Source: Anderseniella sp. Alg231-50 (GTDB lineage: Bacteria > Pseudomonadota > Alphaproteobacteria > Rhizobiales > Aestuariivirgaceae). Taken from it: DNA of 64,000 nt. The notes below the pieces were generated by a model that saw only the letters and a list, made by a program, of their open reading frames with translations, ran no database searches and was not told the origin of the DNA. The DNA lies in contig NZ_LT703003.1 in assembly GCF_900149695.1 (NCBI RefSeq), positions 868,001-932,000 of the forward strand, given 5' to 3'. The position numbers and the translations under genes are program-made. This document shows, in pieces, positions 1 to 8,505 of this stretch. The stretch's first letter is position 1; each line of letters starts with the position of its first letter.

Positions 1-1432
1 TTGAGTCCAATTCGGTGTCCTGAATCTTTTCGGAGATTTGAACCGAAATGCAAGTCCTCTTGCCACTATCAATGGAATTGAATTCTTGGACCGCATGTGG
101 CAACGAAGCGCTGCCAACAAAAAAGTCCATAATCAACGCGTCAGAGTCTTCTTTTGTTGAAAGCTCCAAAATTCTCTTCATCAGCCGAATCGGCTTTGGT
201 GTGTCAAAGACTCCAGCATATTCTGGTAGTAATGAGTTTACTTCTTTTTTGGCCTCCTGATTATGGCCGCACTCTTCGTAGGTCCACCAAGTAGTGGGAA
301 CTCGTCCGTCTTTCACGTCCGTCAGATATTGTTTTATTGCTGGAACGTTTGATCCATCTTCCCCAAACCATATCCTGCCCTGTTCCATCAAGTTTTTCAT
401 ATTTTCTTTGGAGGTGAACCAACAACGTCCATTTGGTGGACGAACAACGCGGCCTGATGGTGTGATAATTTCGTAGTCATAGGAAGCTGAGTAAGATTTT
501 ACAGATGCGTCACCAGCTTTCCAAACACCACGCGGATCATCATCTCTATTTGTATATCTTGCGTTCTGTTCTTCGGTTCGAGGCAGTAGATCGATGTTCC
601 AACCTGTCGTGTCAGATTTTTTATCCCGCCTATTTTTCGCAAAAACCAATATATGATCATGCATATCGCTGAAATAAGTAGCGTCATTTTGGGGAGAGTA
701 TTTCTTTTGCCAAACAATGTTTGCCACAAAATTTCCACTCCCAAACAACTCCTCACACATCTTTTGAAGGGCTGAAACCTCGCCATCATCAATAGAGATG
801 AAAATAACCCCATCGTCTCGTAGTAAATTTCGCGCCAACTTCAGTCTTGGGTACATCATCGACAGCCAGTCTGAATGGTACCGTCCATTACTTTCAGGAT
901 TGGCAACCAGCCGTCCGCCTTCCTCATCCCGCTGACCGCTTTCTTCAAGATACTGGTCCTTGTCAGCCGTGAAATTGTCCCTGTAGATGAAGTCCTTGCC
1001 GGTGTTATAGGGCGGATCGATGTAGATCAACTTGACCTTGCCGAGATAGGTTTCTTGCAAGAGCTTTAAGGCATCTAGATTGTCGCCTTCGATGAAAAGG
1101 TTCTTCGTAGTGTCGAAGTCGACGCTCTCCTGGCGGCAGGGGCGCAGGCTCTTGTTGATCGGCGCATTGGCGGCCAGCATGGCCTTCTTCTTGCCCGGCC
1201 AGTTGAGGTGATAGCGCTCTTGCGGTCCTTCGACGATATTGTCCGACAATTCCTGTTTCAGCGCATCGAAATCGATGACGTGTTTCACATTGCCATCGTC
1301 GTCGCGGCCTTCCGTCACCACATTAGGAAACAGGTCCGCAATGCGCTGGATGTTTTGATCGGTGAAGTTCGGCGTGGTCAAGTCCAGCTTTTCCAGCCCG
1401 CTTTCGTCGCCATATTCGATCTCATCGCTCAC
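1..1432 (-). CDS. Type III-like site-specific DNA methyltransferase (Mod), partial at window edge
   Basis: Adenine-N6 DNA methyltransferase of the beta class, the modification subunit type of type III restriction systems. The reading frame is open from the GTG at 1432 to base 1, about 477 codons, so the C-terminus lies outside the window. The catalytic motif DPPYNTG is near residues 139-145, and the AdoMet-binding motif comes later (DFFVGSAS, about residues 436-443). This DPPY-before-AdoMet order defines the beta class. The third position of the usual FxGxG is Ala instead of Gly. The GTG start overlaps the stop of the upstream DUF4391 gene by 4 bases, so translation is probably coupled. Base composition is clearly more AT-rich than the genes from 5.6 kb onward. 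From family knowledge, a Res-type helicase-nuclease would be expected next, beyond base 1; this is inference. Confidence 0.9.
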   Translation of the reverse strand, partial: MSDEIEYGDESGLEKLDLTTPNFTDQNIQRIADLFPNVVTEGRDDDGNVKHVIDFDALKQELSDNIVEGPQERYHLNWPGKKKAMLAANAPINKSLRPCRQESVDFDTTKNLFIEGDNLDALKLLQETYLGKVKLIYIDPPYNTGKDFIYRDNFTADKDQYLEESGQRDEEGGRLVANPESNGRYHSDWLSMMYPRLKLARNLLRDDGVIFISIDDGEVSALQKMCEELFGSGNFVANIVWQKKYSPQNDATYFSDMHDHILVFAKNRRDKKSDTTGWNIDLLPRTEEQNARYTNRDDDPRGVWKAGDASVKSYSASYDYEIITPSGRVVRPPNGRCWFTSKENMKNLMEQGRIWFGEDGSNVPAIKQYLTDVKDGRVPTTWWTYEECGHNQEAKKEVNSLLPEYAGVFDTPKPIRLMKRILELSTKEDSDALIMDFFVGSASLPHAVQEFNSIDSGKRTCISVQISEKIQDTELDS

Positions 1433-2130
1433 AGGCTTCGCTCCAATCTTCTTGTTGTTTCATCCGGCGGCGTTTCCAGCACTACCAATTCTGCTTCGGC
1501 CTGCCGCAGTCTTTTATTGAGTTCCACCCGCCGGTTGAATTGTTTCTCCCGCGCCATCGCAGCCTTCAGCTTGTCACAAGTTCGTTCCTTCACCGCAATC
1601 GCAGTGACACGGTCCGCGAACGCATCCATCGTTTCGCCGGGAAACGGCACATGCGGCATTAGCACTTGCAGCATCTCGCGGTAGAGCGTACCGAGATTGA
1701 GCGCCATTGGCAGCGGTGCCCGCTGCGTATCAACCGGTAGCCAGTCGCCGCGAAAATAATCGCCCACCATCCATTTCATTCTGTCAGCCTCGCTGGGCCG
1801 CTTGTATGCCGCTGAAACACAGAGTTGCTCTGCACGATGCAATTCGAAGATGATGGGGAAAGCAATCGCCCGATCGACAAGCCTCAAAACACCTTCCGAT
1901 ATTTCATCGCCCTTCAAAACCACTTCAAATATCTGAATTTCCGGTACAGCTTCGGTGGAGGACAAATTGAGCGCCTTGGGGAATAGTTTGTGTTTCCAGA
2001 TAATTTGCGCCACCTGATCGGTCAACTGCTCCCTGACAGTTCCTGTGGGTCGGGAATTAGCGGTTATCCTAGACTTCGGTACTACCTTGTTGAAAAGCGT
2101 GTTTGTCGGATATTGAAACAATCCGCTCAC
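1429..2130 (-). CDS. DUF4391 domain protein of the methylase-helicase module
   Basis: A 233-residue protein that resembles the DUF4391 family in length and in its central region (EIQIFEVVLKG followed by FPIIFEL and a later FRGDWLP segment). The C-terminal 50 residues are rich in Lys, Arg and Glu and look like a coiled coil (KLKAAMAREKQF through LRQAEAELVVLE). The family has no assigned enzymatic role that I know of. It is repeatedly found between SNF2-type helicases and type III-like methyltransferases, as here. Both junctions are 4-base overlaps: the start overlaps the helicase stop at 2127-2130, and the stop overlaps the methyltransferase GTG. This implies one transcript and fixed stoichiometry. 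A DNA-targeting or adaptor role in defence is inference. Confidence 0.75.
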   Translation of the reverse strand: MSGLFQYPTNTLFNKVVPKSRITANSRPTGTVREQLTDQVAQIIWKHKLFPKALNLSSTEAVPEIQIFEVVLKGDEISEGVLRLVDRAIAFPIIFELHRAEQLCVSAAYKRPSEADRMKWMVGDYFRGDWLPVDTQRAPLPMALNLGTLYREMLQVLMPHVPFPGETMDAFADRVTAIAVKERTCDKLKAAMAREKQFNRRVELNKRLRQAEAELVVLETPPDETTRRLERSL

Positions 2131-5100
2131 TGAAGCGTCCTCACGACAATAAAGGCAACGAGTTCGAAGTCATCTAGACCTTCGATGGTATCCGTTAGCG
2201 CAGTAGTGGCTCCACCGGAAAACAAACTTTCAATGTCTTTTTCCTCTTTCACATCGATCATCGAGCGTATCGCCTGGTCGAGAAGCGCAGAATATTTCTG
2301 CATTCGCCGTCCGTCCTGCGTTTCCTTATTAAACGGCTCGTAAAACGCTTTGACCGGCTCCGAAACTCCACGGCAAGCTGACCGCGCAAGATCAAGCAGG
2401 TGCTTGACTTGGGTGTGGTCTGAAATGATCTCACCGGCTTCGCTGATGTAGACAAGATAGAACGGGTGAAGCCGGTTCTGCCGATTGATCTCGCTGCCTG
2501 CCTTGATGTTTCGAAGCGTGAAGATCACGCCGGGCTCCAGACCCAAGGATGGCATTGCGGGAACGACGGCGTGCATCCCATTTGGGACGCCGTTCATATC
2601 GCCTCGTGCTTTGACATAGTTCACGAGGTCCATGCGGAAGTCATTCAAGCCAAGGTCTGTGATCGAAATGCCTTGCCGCACGTCTTCCAATTCTATGACC
2701 TCATCCTGCATCCGGCGCAGCTGTTCGCGCCTGTATGAAATATCGTTCGCCTTGGCACTCAACACATTGTCATCGCCAGTTGCCGACACATCCGCAATAA
2801 CCATGCGGTTTTCGACCCGCTCCTTGAGATTGATGTATTCATCCAGAGAAATGTCAGGCCAGTAGTTCACCAACTGGATTTGATCATTAGAAGAACCAAT
2901 ACGATCCACGCGGCCAAAGCGCTGAATGATGCGAACGGGATTCCAGTGTATGTCATAGTTGATCACCATATCGCAGTCTTGAAGGTTCTGACCTTCCGAA
3001 ATGCAATCGGTGCCGATCAGAATATCGATTTCTTCCGGTTCCTCCGGCAACAGCAGGCTTTTCTTTTTGGATTGCGGTGAAAACAGCGTCAAAATCGATT
3101 GGAAATCATAGTGATTTTTCAAAGTCGATTTTGGTGCGCTGGAACCAGAGACGCAAGCCGTGTGGCGCTGATGTTTTACCGAGATATGTTCTGCGACATG
3201 TTCGTTGAGGTAGTTTGCCGTATCGGCGAAGGCCGTAAAAACAAGTACCTTGTGATTACCGGAATTGATCGGTTCATCGACTTTCTCCGACAAGCGTTGT
3301 AGCAAATGTTGCAACTTGAAGTCATCTTCTGGCTTTATGTGGCCAAGACTTTCGAGAAGCGCCGAAACGATTGCCTGATCTGCTGACAGTTCCGCCTTCC
3401 AAGTTGGCAGGTCCATATCTGCGAAATCAATCTGAACCTTCCCGCCGGTTGTTGATGGATCAATCTCGGTGAGATCGTCCTCGTCCGGCTCCATGCCTTC
3501 AATGATATCGGTTAGGTCACCAATGTTTGCTGCCTCACCAGAACTCTCGAAAGTTTCGATGTGGCCAAGCGTGCTTGAATAGAGATCATTCAGACGACCC
3601 AGCGTGATGCGGAACGCTTCCACAGAACTTTCAAGCCGCTTGAGCAAGTTCGTTGTCATCAAAGCCTGCAAGGCTTTCTCGCGATCTGCCTGGCGTAGTG
3701 CAGAACCGCCGCTACTCACCTTTGTGTCGTAGAGTTCTTCATACTTTTGCAGGCGGCTCGGCAGGACGTATTTAATCGGCGCGTAGACCGCGAGGTGGAG
3801 TTGAGTGAGGTCCTTGTAGATTTCATTGAACTGTGGTGTGTCCGGTCGCTCTGACAGCTTGCAGTGATGAGAGATCGGCTTAAGGCGCTTAGGAAATTGG
3901 CCAATCTCCGCGGTATCGTAATAGGTGGTGATGTGCTTTCGCGAGCGTGCAATGGTGACGCTATCGAGCAGTTCGAAGAGGTCGAAATCAAGCGCCTCGA
4001 GTATCGCTTCTGCGGTGCGATCTTCTGGGGGCAGCTTTGACCACTCGTTAAACGCAGCCTGTGAGCGCCGGAAAATCTCGTCGATACCTTTGCTGGTTTT
4101 CAACTTCTGGTTCAGACGTTCTGGTTCGTCCTCATAAGCCAGCGCCAGCTGGTTCTTTAAATCGTTGAACCGATTATTCACTGGTGTAGCGGAAAGCATG
4201 AGAACCTTCGTTTTGACACCCGCGCGCACGACCTGATTGAGCAACTTCTCGTACCGGGTCTCGCGGTCTTTTACGGCATCATTATTTCGGAAATTGTGAG
4301 ACTCATCGATAACAACAAGATCGTAATTACCCCAGTTTACCTCGTTCAATCGAATACCAAAGGACTCGCCGGTTTCGCGTTGCAGATCAGTGTGACACAA
4401 GACATCGTAGTTGAGCCGGTCTGCCGCCAGGATATTAGTCTTGAGGTTCTTGTTGTAGGTGAGCCAGTTGTCAGCCAACTTTTTTGGACAAAGCACCAGG
4501 ACGGACTTGTTTCGCAATTCGTAGTATTTGACGACAGCCAGTGCGGTGAAGGTTTTGCCGAGGCCGACGCTGTCAGCGAGTATGCAGCCGTTAAAGGTTT
4601 CAAGTTTATTGATCAGCCCAACAGCTGCATCACGTTGGAAGTTGTAGAGAGTGTTCCAGACAACCGAGTCCTGATAGCCAGTCATCTCGTTGGGCAGCAC
4701 ATCTTCATTAATGTCCTCAAGGAACTCATTGAATACATTGAAGAGCATAAGAAAGTAAATTCGTTCCGGCGAATTCTCGCGATAGATCGACGCAATATGT
4801 TCGCAAAGACGCTCTGTGACGTCCTCGACCCTATCGGCATCGTTCCAAACTTGCTCGAACAGTTTGACGTAGACACCAGTTGTCGCGGCATCATCGTTTC
4901 GATTTACGAAATTGGAAACTGCATTGCCTTGGGTGTACCCAAGATCTGCAACTGAGAAGCCTTGAATTCCGGAATAGACTGTTGCCCCATCAATTGTCTC
5001 TGTAAAGGCGAATTGCTGCATGGTCGAACGTGTGCGGTTGCTCTTGAACTTCGCCTTGCGCCTAATCCAGTCCGCACATTCACGGGCAATCGCGCGCTGC

Positions 5101-5399
5101 GTTAGTTGATTTTTGAGATGAACCTCGTACTCGGTTCCGTACAAGCCGCGCTCTCGGTTCAACTTAGGAATTTCGAATTCACGATGCGCCCGCTTGTTAC
5201 TATCAGTTTGCTGGGAAGGTGTGAACGTCGAGGAGGTGAAAATGAACTGTAATTCATCTACTTTTTCGAGTTCATCCTTAAGAACTTCATAGGCGAACAT
5301 CGAGAAATTTGCGGCTGCGACTCTTAGCTTAGCACCTGGAATCAATTTGGTTTTGAGATCGTCACCAAAGATTTGATTGATGTTATCAATTACAAGCAT
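2127..5399 (-). CDS. SNF2/RapA-type helicase with degenerate PLD-like N-terminal domain
   Basis: A 1090-residue superfamily 2 translocase, first gene of the module. Residues about 1-150 look like a phospholipase-D-like domain (AAANFSMFAYEVL near 28-40), but no intact HxK...D catalytic motif is visible: the place where HxKF would be expected reads MQQF near 127-130. The helicase core is complete: Walker A ADSVGLGKT at 275-283, DESH at 365-368, LSATP at 402-406, motif V TDCISEGQNLQ near 797-807 and motif VI QRFGRVDRIGS at 826-836. The VGLGKT and FGRVDRIG forms are typical of RapA/SNF2 proteins rather than Res subunits. An acidic insert (EPDEDDLTEID) separates the two RecA-like lobes. It is likely an ATP-driven DNA translocase acting with DUF4391 and Mod in genome defence. 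The start is the only well-placed ATG, after an AT-rich leader. Confidence 0.9.
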   Translation of the reverse strand: MLVIDNINQIFGDDLKTKLIPGAKLRVAAANFSMFAYEVLKDELEKVDELQFIFTSSTFTPSQQTDSNKRAHREFEIPKLNRERGLYGTEYEVHLKNQLTQRAIARECADWIRRKAKFKSNRTRSTMQQFAFTETIDGATVYSGIQGFSVADLGYTQGNAVSNFVNRNDDAATTGVYVKLFEQVWNDADRVEDVTERLCEHIASIYRENSPERIYFLMLFNVFNEFLEDINEDVLPNEMTGYQDSVVWNTLYNFQRDAAVGLINKLETFNGCILADSVGLGKTFTALAVVKYYELRNKSVLVLCPKKLADNWLTYNKNLKTNILAADRLNYDVLCHTDLQRETGESFGIRLNEVNWGNYDLVVIDESHNFRNNDAVKDRETRYEKLLNQVVRAGVKTKVLMLSATPVNNRFNDLKNQLALAYEDEPERLNQKLKTSKGIDEIFRRSQAAFNEWSKLPPEDRTAEAILEALDFDLFELLDSVTIARSRKHITTYYDTAEIGQFPKRLKPISHHCKLSERPDTPQFNEIYKDLTQLHLAVYAPIKYVLPSRLQKYEELYDTKVSSGGSALRQADREKALQALMTTNLLKRLESSVEAFRITLGRLNDLYSSTLGHIETFESSGEAANIGDLTDIIEGMEPDEDDLTEIDPSTTGGKVQIDFADMDLPTWKAELSADQAIVSALLESLGHIKPEDDFKLQHLLQRLSEKVDEPINSGNHKVLVFTAFADTANYLNEHVAEHISVKHQRHTACVSGSSAPKSTLKNHYDFQSILTLFSPQSKKKSLLLPEEPEEIDILIGTDCISEGQNLQDCDMVINYDIHWNPVRIIQRFGRVDRIGSSNDQIQLVNYWPDISLDEYINLKERVENRMVIADVSATGDDNVLSAKANDISYRREQLRRMQDEVIELEDVRQGISITDLGLNDFRMDLVNYVKARGDMNGVPNGMHAVVPAMPSLGLEPGVIFTLRNIKAGSEINRQNRLHPFYLVYISEAGEIISDHTQVKHLLDLARSACRGVSEPVKAFYEPFNKETQDGRRMQKYSALLDQAIRSMIDVKEEKDIESLFSGGATTALTDTIEGLDDFELVAFIVVRTLQ

Positions 5400-5573
5400 G
5401 TCTTTGAAAATTTCAAATTATCGCGCCTAGTTTACAGTTGAAGCCGGTTTCGTCTGCAAATGAAAACCAACGAATAACAGAATCAAATACCACACGAAGT
5501 CTCATTTGGCACGATTAACAGTCAACTGATAATTAAGTTTGCTCCGTTGAGAATTGCAGATCAACCACCCCCA

Positions 5574-5591
5574 CCGTCATCAACTTGTCAC
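5574..5591 (+). promoter_or_regulatory. Candidate Pho box upstream of btaA
   Basis: CCGTCATCAACTTGTCAC has two 7-base direct-repeat halves (CCGTCAT and TTGTCAC) separated by four bases. This matches the known layout of PhoB sites, CTGTCAT-N4-CTGTCAY, at most positions. It lies 70 bases upstream of the btaA start, where a PhoB-activated promoter would place it in lieu of a -35 box. The downstream genes (betaine lipid synthesis, PlcP, Agt) are the genes expected to be phosphate-controlled, which strengthens the call. Seen by eye only; no matrix score was computed. Confidence 0.65.
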
Positions 5592-5660
5592 CACACTGTA
5601 GCGTAGCGGTTATCGACTCGGCTTACCCAGCAGCCTCAGGAACACTGTTTCGGGGCTGTC

Positions 5661-6926
5661 ATGCAGGACGACGTTTTAGATACCGCCACTCACACAGGCG
5701 CCGCCTCAACGACACCTTTGAAGCAGGCGGTGTTTCGCAGCTCCAAGGCCTCGCGGCAAGGGGTGCTGGAGCGCCTGTTTGCGTTTGTGTTTGAGGGGCT
5801 GGTCTATCCGCAGATCTGGGAAGACCCGGTTGTCGACATGGACGCCATGGCGATCGAGCCGGGCCATCATGTGGTGGCGATCACGTCGGGCGGCTGCAAT
5901 GTGCTGTCCTACCTTACCGCCGACCCGGCGCGGATTACCGCGGTGGACCTGAACCAGGCGCACCTGTCTTTGTTGAAACTCAAACAGGCGGCGATCAAGC
6001 ACCTGCTGGCGCACGAGGATTTCGCGCGGTTTTTCGCCGGCAGCGGCAGCCCGCTGAACGTCGAGCTGTACGACCAGTTGCTGGCGCACCGGCTGGATGA
6101 CGAGGCACGGCACTACTGGTCGGGCGAGCGCACGCTTGCGGGCCCGCGCATAGAACTGTTTGCCGGCAACTTTTATCGCCACGGCCTGCTCGGGCGCTTC
6201 ATCTCCGCCGCGCACCTGGCGGCGCGTCTTCATGGCGTCAATCCGGCCGATATCATGGCCTCAAAAACGCTGGACGAACAGCGCTGGTTCTTTGCCGAAA
6301 AACTGTCACCGCTGTTCGACAAGCGGCTGATCCGCTGGCTGACCTCGTCGCCGATGTCGCTGTACGGCCTCGGCATACCACCGGCCCAGTACACCGAGCT
6401 GGCCGAAGGCCGCCACATGGCCGACGTGCTGCGCGAACGGCTCGGCAAGCTGGCTTGCGACTTTCCCCTGTCGGAAAACTATTTCGCCCGCCAGGCGTTC
6501 GGCCGCAGCTATGCAAGCCCGCCGGCCGGCGGCCAGGATGGCATGGCGCTGCCGCCCTACCTGGATGCGGAAAACTGGGGCGCCTTGCGCGACCGCATTG
6601 ACCGGGTCAGCGCCCACAACCGGTCGGTGACCGACGTGCTGGCCGAAGCACAGCCTCAAAGCGTCGATCGGATCGTGCTGCTGGACGCGCAGGACTGGAT
6701 GTCAAACGACCAGCTCAACGCCCTGTGGGCGGCGGCCACGCGCGCTGCCGCACCGGGCGCGCGCATCATCTTCCGCACCGCCGCACGCACCTCGCCGCTG
6801 GAGGGGCGCGTAGCGCCGTCCGTGCTGGACCGCTGGGCCTACGGCAAGGCCGCCTCCAGGCGCCACACCGCCCGCGACCGCTCGGCGATCTATGGCGGCT
6901 TTCACCTCTACGAGTTGCGCCCATGA
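5661..6926 (+). CDS. btaA: BtaA: AdoMet:diacylglycerol 3-amino-3-carboxypropyl transferase (DUF3419)
   Basis: First enzyme of betaine-lipid (DGTS) synthesis. It moves the 3-amino-3-carboxypropyl group of AdoMet onto diacylglycerol to give diacylglyceryl-homoserine at the inner membrane. At 421 residues it matches the bacterial BtaA length. The N-terminal part has GLVYPQIWEDP near 46-56, the AdoMet loop ITSGGCN near 74-80 and the acidic strand end AVDLNQAH near 94-101, all typical of DUF3419 proteins. The ATG at 5661 is preceded by a GGGGC stretch and lies 70 bases past the Pho-box-like site. The stop overlaps the btaB start by four bases (ATGA). Confidence 0.93.
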   Translation: MQDDVLDTATHTGAASTTPLKQAVFRSSKASRQGVLERLFAFVFEGLVYPQIWEDPVVDMDAMAIEPGHHVVAITSGGCNVLSYLTADPARITAVDLNQAHLSLLKLKQAAIKHLLAHEDFARFFAGSGSPLNVELYDQLLAHRLDDEARHYWSGERTLAGPRIELFAGNFYRHGLLGRFISAAHLAARLHGVNPADIMASKTLDEQRWFFAEKLSPLFDKRLIRWLTSSPMSLYGLGIPPAQYTELAEGRHMADVLRERLGKLACDFPLSENYFARQAFGRSYASPPAGGQDGMALPPYLDAENWGALRDRIDRVSAHNRSVTDVLAEAQPQSVDRIVLLDAQDWMSNDQLNALWAAATRAAAPGARIIFRTAARTSPLEGRVAPSVLDRWAYGKAASRRHTARDRSAIYGGFHLYELRP

Positions 6927-7672
6927 AGCAGCACAGCCAGACGCTTGTCGCCACCCGCCATGCCCGCACCATGGACGATGTCTACCGCTACCAGCGCTAC
7001 ATCTATGACCTGACCCGGAAATACTATCTGTTCGGCCGCGACACGCTGCTCGACACGCTGGACATTCCCGACGGCGCGCGGGTGCTGGAAATCGGCTGTG
7101 GCACGGGGCGCAACCTGGTGCTGGCGGCGCGCGCCAACCCGCAGGCACTGTTTTACGGGTTCGATATCTCATCCCAGATGCTGAAGACGGCAAGCGCCAA
7201 GGCGGCAAAAGCCGGGGTTGACGGGCGCATCTTCACCGTGGCGGGGGACGCGGAGAAGTTCGACGCCCGCCGGGCGTTCCAGGTCGGCGGTTTTCAGCGC
7301 GTGCTGTTCTCCTACAGCCTGTCCATGGTGCCGGACTGGCAGCGCGCCTTTTTGAATGCGCTCGACCAACTCAGCCCCGACGGCCGCCTGCACATTGTCG
7401 ATTTCGGCGAAATGGAACGCTGGCCCGGCTTTGCCCGCGCGCTGATGCTGAAATGGCTGGCCAAATTCCATGTGGAACCGCGCGCCGGCATGGCGAGCAT
7501 CGTCGAGACGCTGGCCAAACGGCGCGGACTGACCGCCAGCGCCCGCAAGCTGGCCGGCGGCTATGCAGTGCTGATCGTGGTGTCGAAAGACCCGGTCCCT
7601 TCAGTCCAAAAGCCCCCTGAGAAAGCGGACAACAGTGACGAGATCAATTTCATACATGCGATGATCCCGTGA
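6923..7672 (+). CDS. btaB: BtaB: AdoMet-dependent methyltransferase of betaine-lipid synthesis
   Basis: A class I methyltransferase expected to trimethylate the amino group of diacylglyceryl-homoserine, giving DGTS. From the ATG at 6923 it has 249 residues. The AdoMet motif I is VLEIGCGTG near residues 54-62, with the acidic end of strand 2 in YGFDISSQM. It is assigned as BtaB because it directly follows and overlaps btaA and has the N-terminal DDVYRYQRYIYDLTRKYYLF segment of that family. The frame stays open upstream inside btaA, but the ATGA overlap marks the natural start. Its stop overlaps the plcP GTG by four bases. The C-terminal tail after residue about 225 is polar and looks dispensable. 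Confidence 0.92.
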   Translation: MKQHSQTLVATRHARTMDDVYRYQRYIYDLTRKYYLFGRDTLLDTLDIPDGARVLEIGCGTGRNLVLAARANPQALFYGFDISSQMLKTASAKAAKAGVDGRIFTVAGDAEKFDARRAFQVGGFQRVLFSYSLSMVPDWQRAFLNALDQLSPDGRLHIVDFGEMERWPGFARALMLKWLAKFHVEPRAGMASIVETLAKRRGLTASARKLAGGYAVLIVVSKDPVPSVQKPPEKADNSDEINFIHAMIP

Positions 7673-8505
7673 ACGTCCACTCGCCAAAACCACGGTCCTC
7701 CCGGTACCGCGCCATCTGGATTTCGGATTTCCACCTCGGCACCAAGCGGGCCCAGGCGGAGCTACTCCTGGACTTCCTGCGGGTGACCGAGTCCGAAACC
7801 CTGTACCTGGTCGGCGACATCGTCGACAACTGGGCGCTGCAGAAAACCTGGCAGTGGGACCAGCTGCACAATGACGTCATTCAGAAGCTGTTGCGCAAGG
7901 CGCGTAAGGGCACGCGCGTGATCTACATTCCCGGCAACCACGACGAGAATTTCCGCGATTTCGCCGGCTCCCAGTTCGGCCGCATGGCGGTGCGGCTGAC
8001 CGACATGCATATCTCGGCCACCGGCAAGCGCTACCTGGTCATGCACGGCGACGAGTTCGACGGCGTGGTGAAATATGCCAAGTGGCTGGCCTATCTGGGC
8101 GACAATGCCTACGAGGTGGCGATCTCCACCAATATCGTGCTCAACAAGGTCCGGCGCCTTTTGGGCAGGCCGTACTGGTCGTTGTCGGCCTACCTGAAAA
8201 ACCGGGTGAAAAAGGCGGTCGAGTTCCTGTCCAATTTCGAGCACGCCATGGTGCGCGAAGCCCGGCGGCGCGAGGCGCACGGGGTCATCTGCGGCCATGT
8301 GCACACGCCGGAAATGCGCACCATTGACGGTATCGAATATCTCAATGACGGCGACTGGGTGGAAAGCTGTTCAGCGCTGGTGGAACATTTTGACGGCACC
8401 TTCGAGCTCTTGGACTGGCGCGCCGCGAACCCCATATGTGTGGGCGAACCGGAGAAGAGACATGCGCATACTTCTGGTAACGGACGCCTGGCACCCGCAG
8501 GTTAA
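7669..8505 (+). CDS. plcP: PlcP-like metallophosphatase (phospholipid C-type hydrolase)
   Basis: Calcineurin-like metallophosphoesterase of 278 residues. All metal-binding motifs are visible: DFH at 20-22, GD at 49-50, GNHDE at 89-93, HGDEFD near 126-131 and GHVH at 209-212. Sequence relatives include LpxH-type UDP-diacylglucosamine pyrophosphatases and PlcP, which strips headgroups from phosphatidylcholine and phosphatidylethanolamine under phosphate starvation in rhizobia and marine alphaproteobacteria. The position between btaAB and a GT4 glycosyltransferase, downstream of a Pho-box-like site, favours PlcP: it would release diacylglycerol for BtaA and Agt. LpxH activity is the alternative. 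The GTG start overlaps the btaB stop by four bases. Confidence 0.82.
   Translation: MNVHSPKPRSSRYRAIWISDFHLGTKRAQAELLLDFLRVTESETLYLVGDIVDNWALQKTWQWDQLHNDVIQKLLRKARKGTRVIYIPGNHDENFRDFAGSQFGRMAVRLTDMHISATGKRYLVMHGDEFDGVVKYAKWLAYLGDNAYEVAISTNIVLNKVRRLLGRPYWSLSAYLKNRVKKAVEFLSNFEHAMVREARRREAHGVICGHVHTPEMRTIDGIEYLNDGDWVESCSALVEHFDGTFELLDWRAANPICVGEPEKRHAHTSGNGRLAPAG

Noticed and set aside
5655-5661. Second CTGTCAT half-site at the btaA start
   Set aside because: No matching second half at the 11-base period, so not a Pho box on its own.
6725-6922. Upstream extension of btaB
   Set aside because: Overlaps the end of btaA in another frame; the ATGA junction is the natural start.
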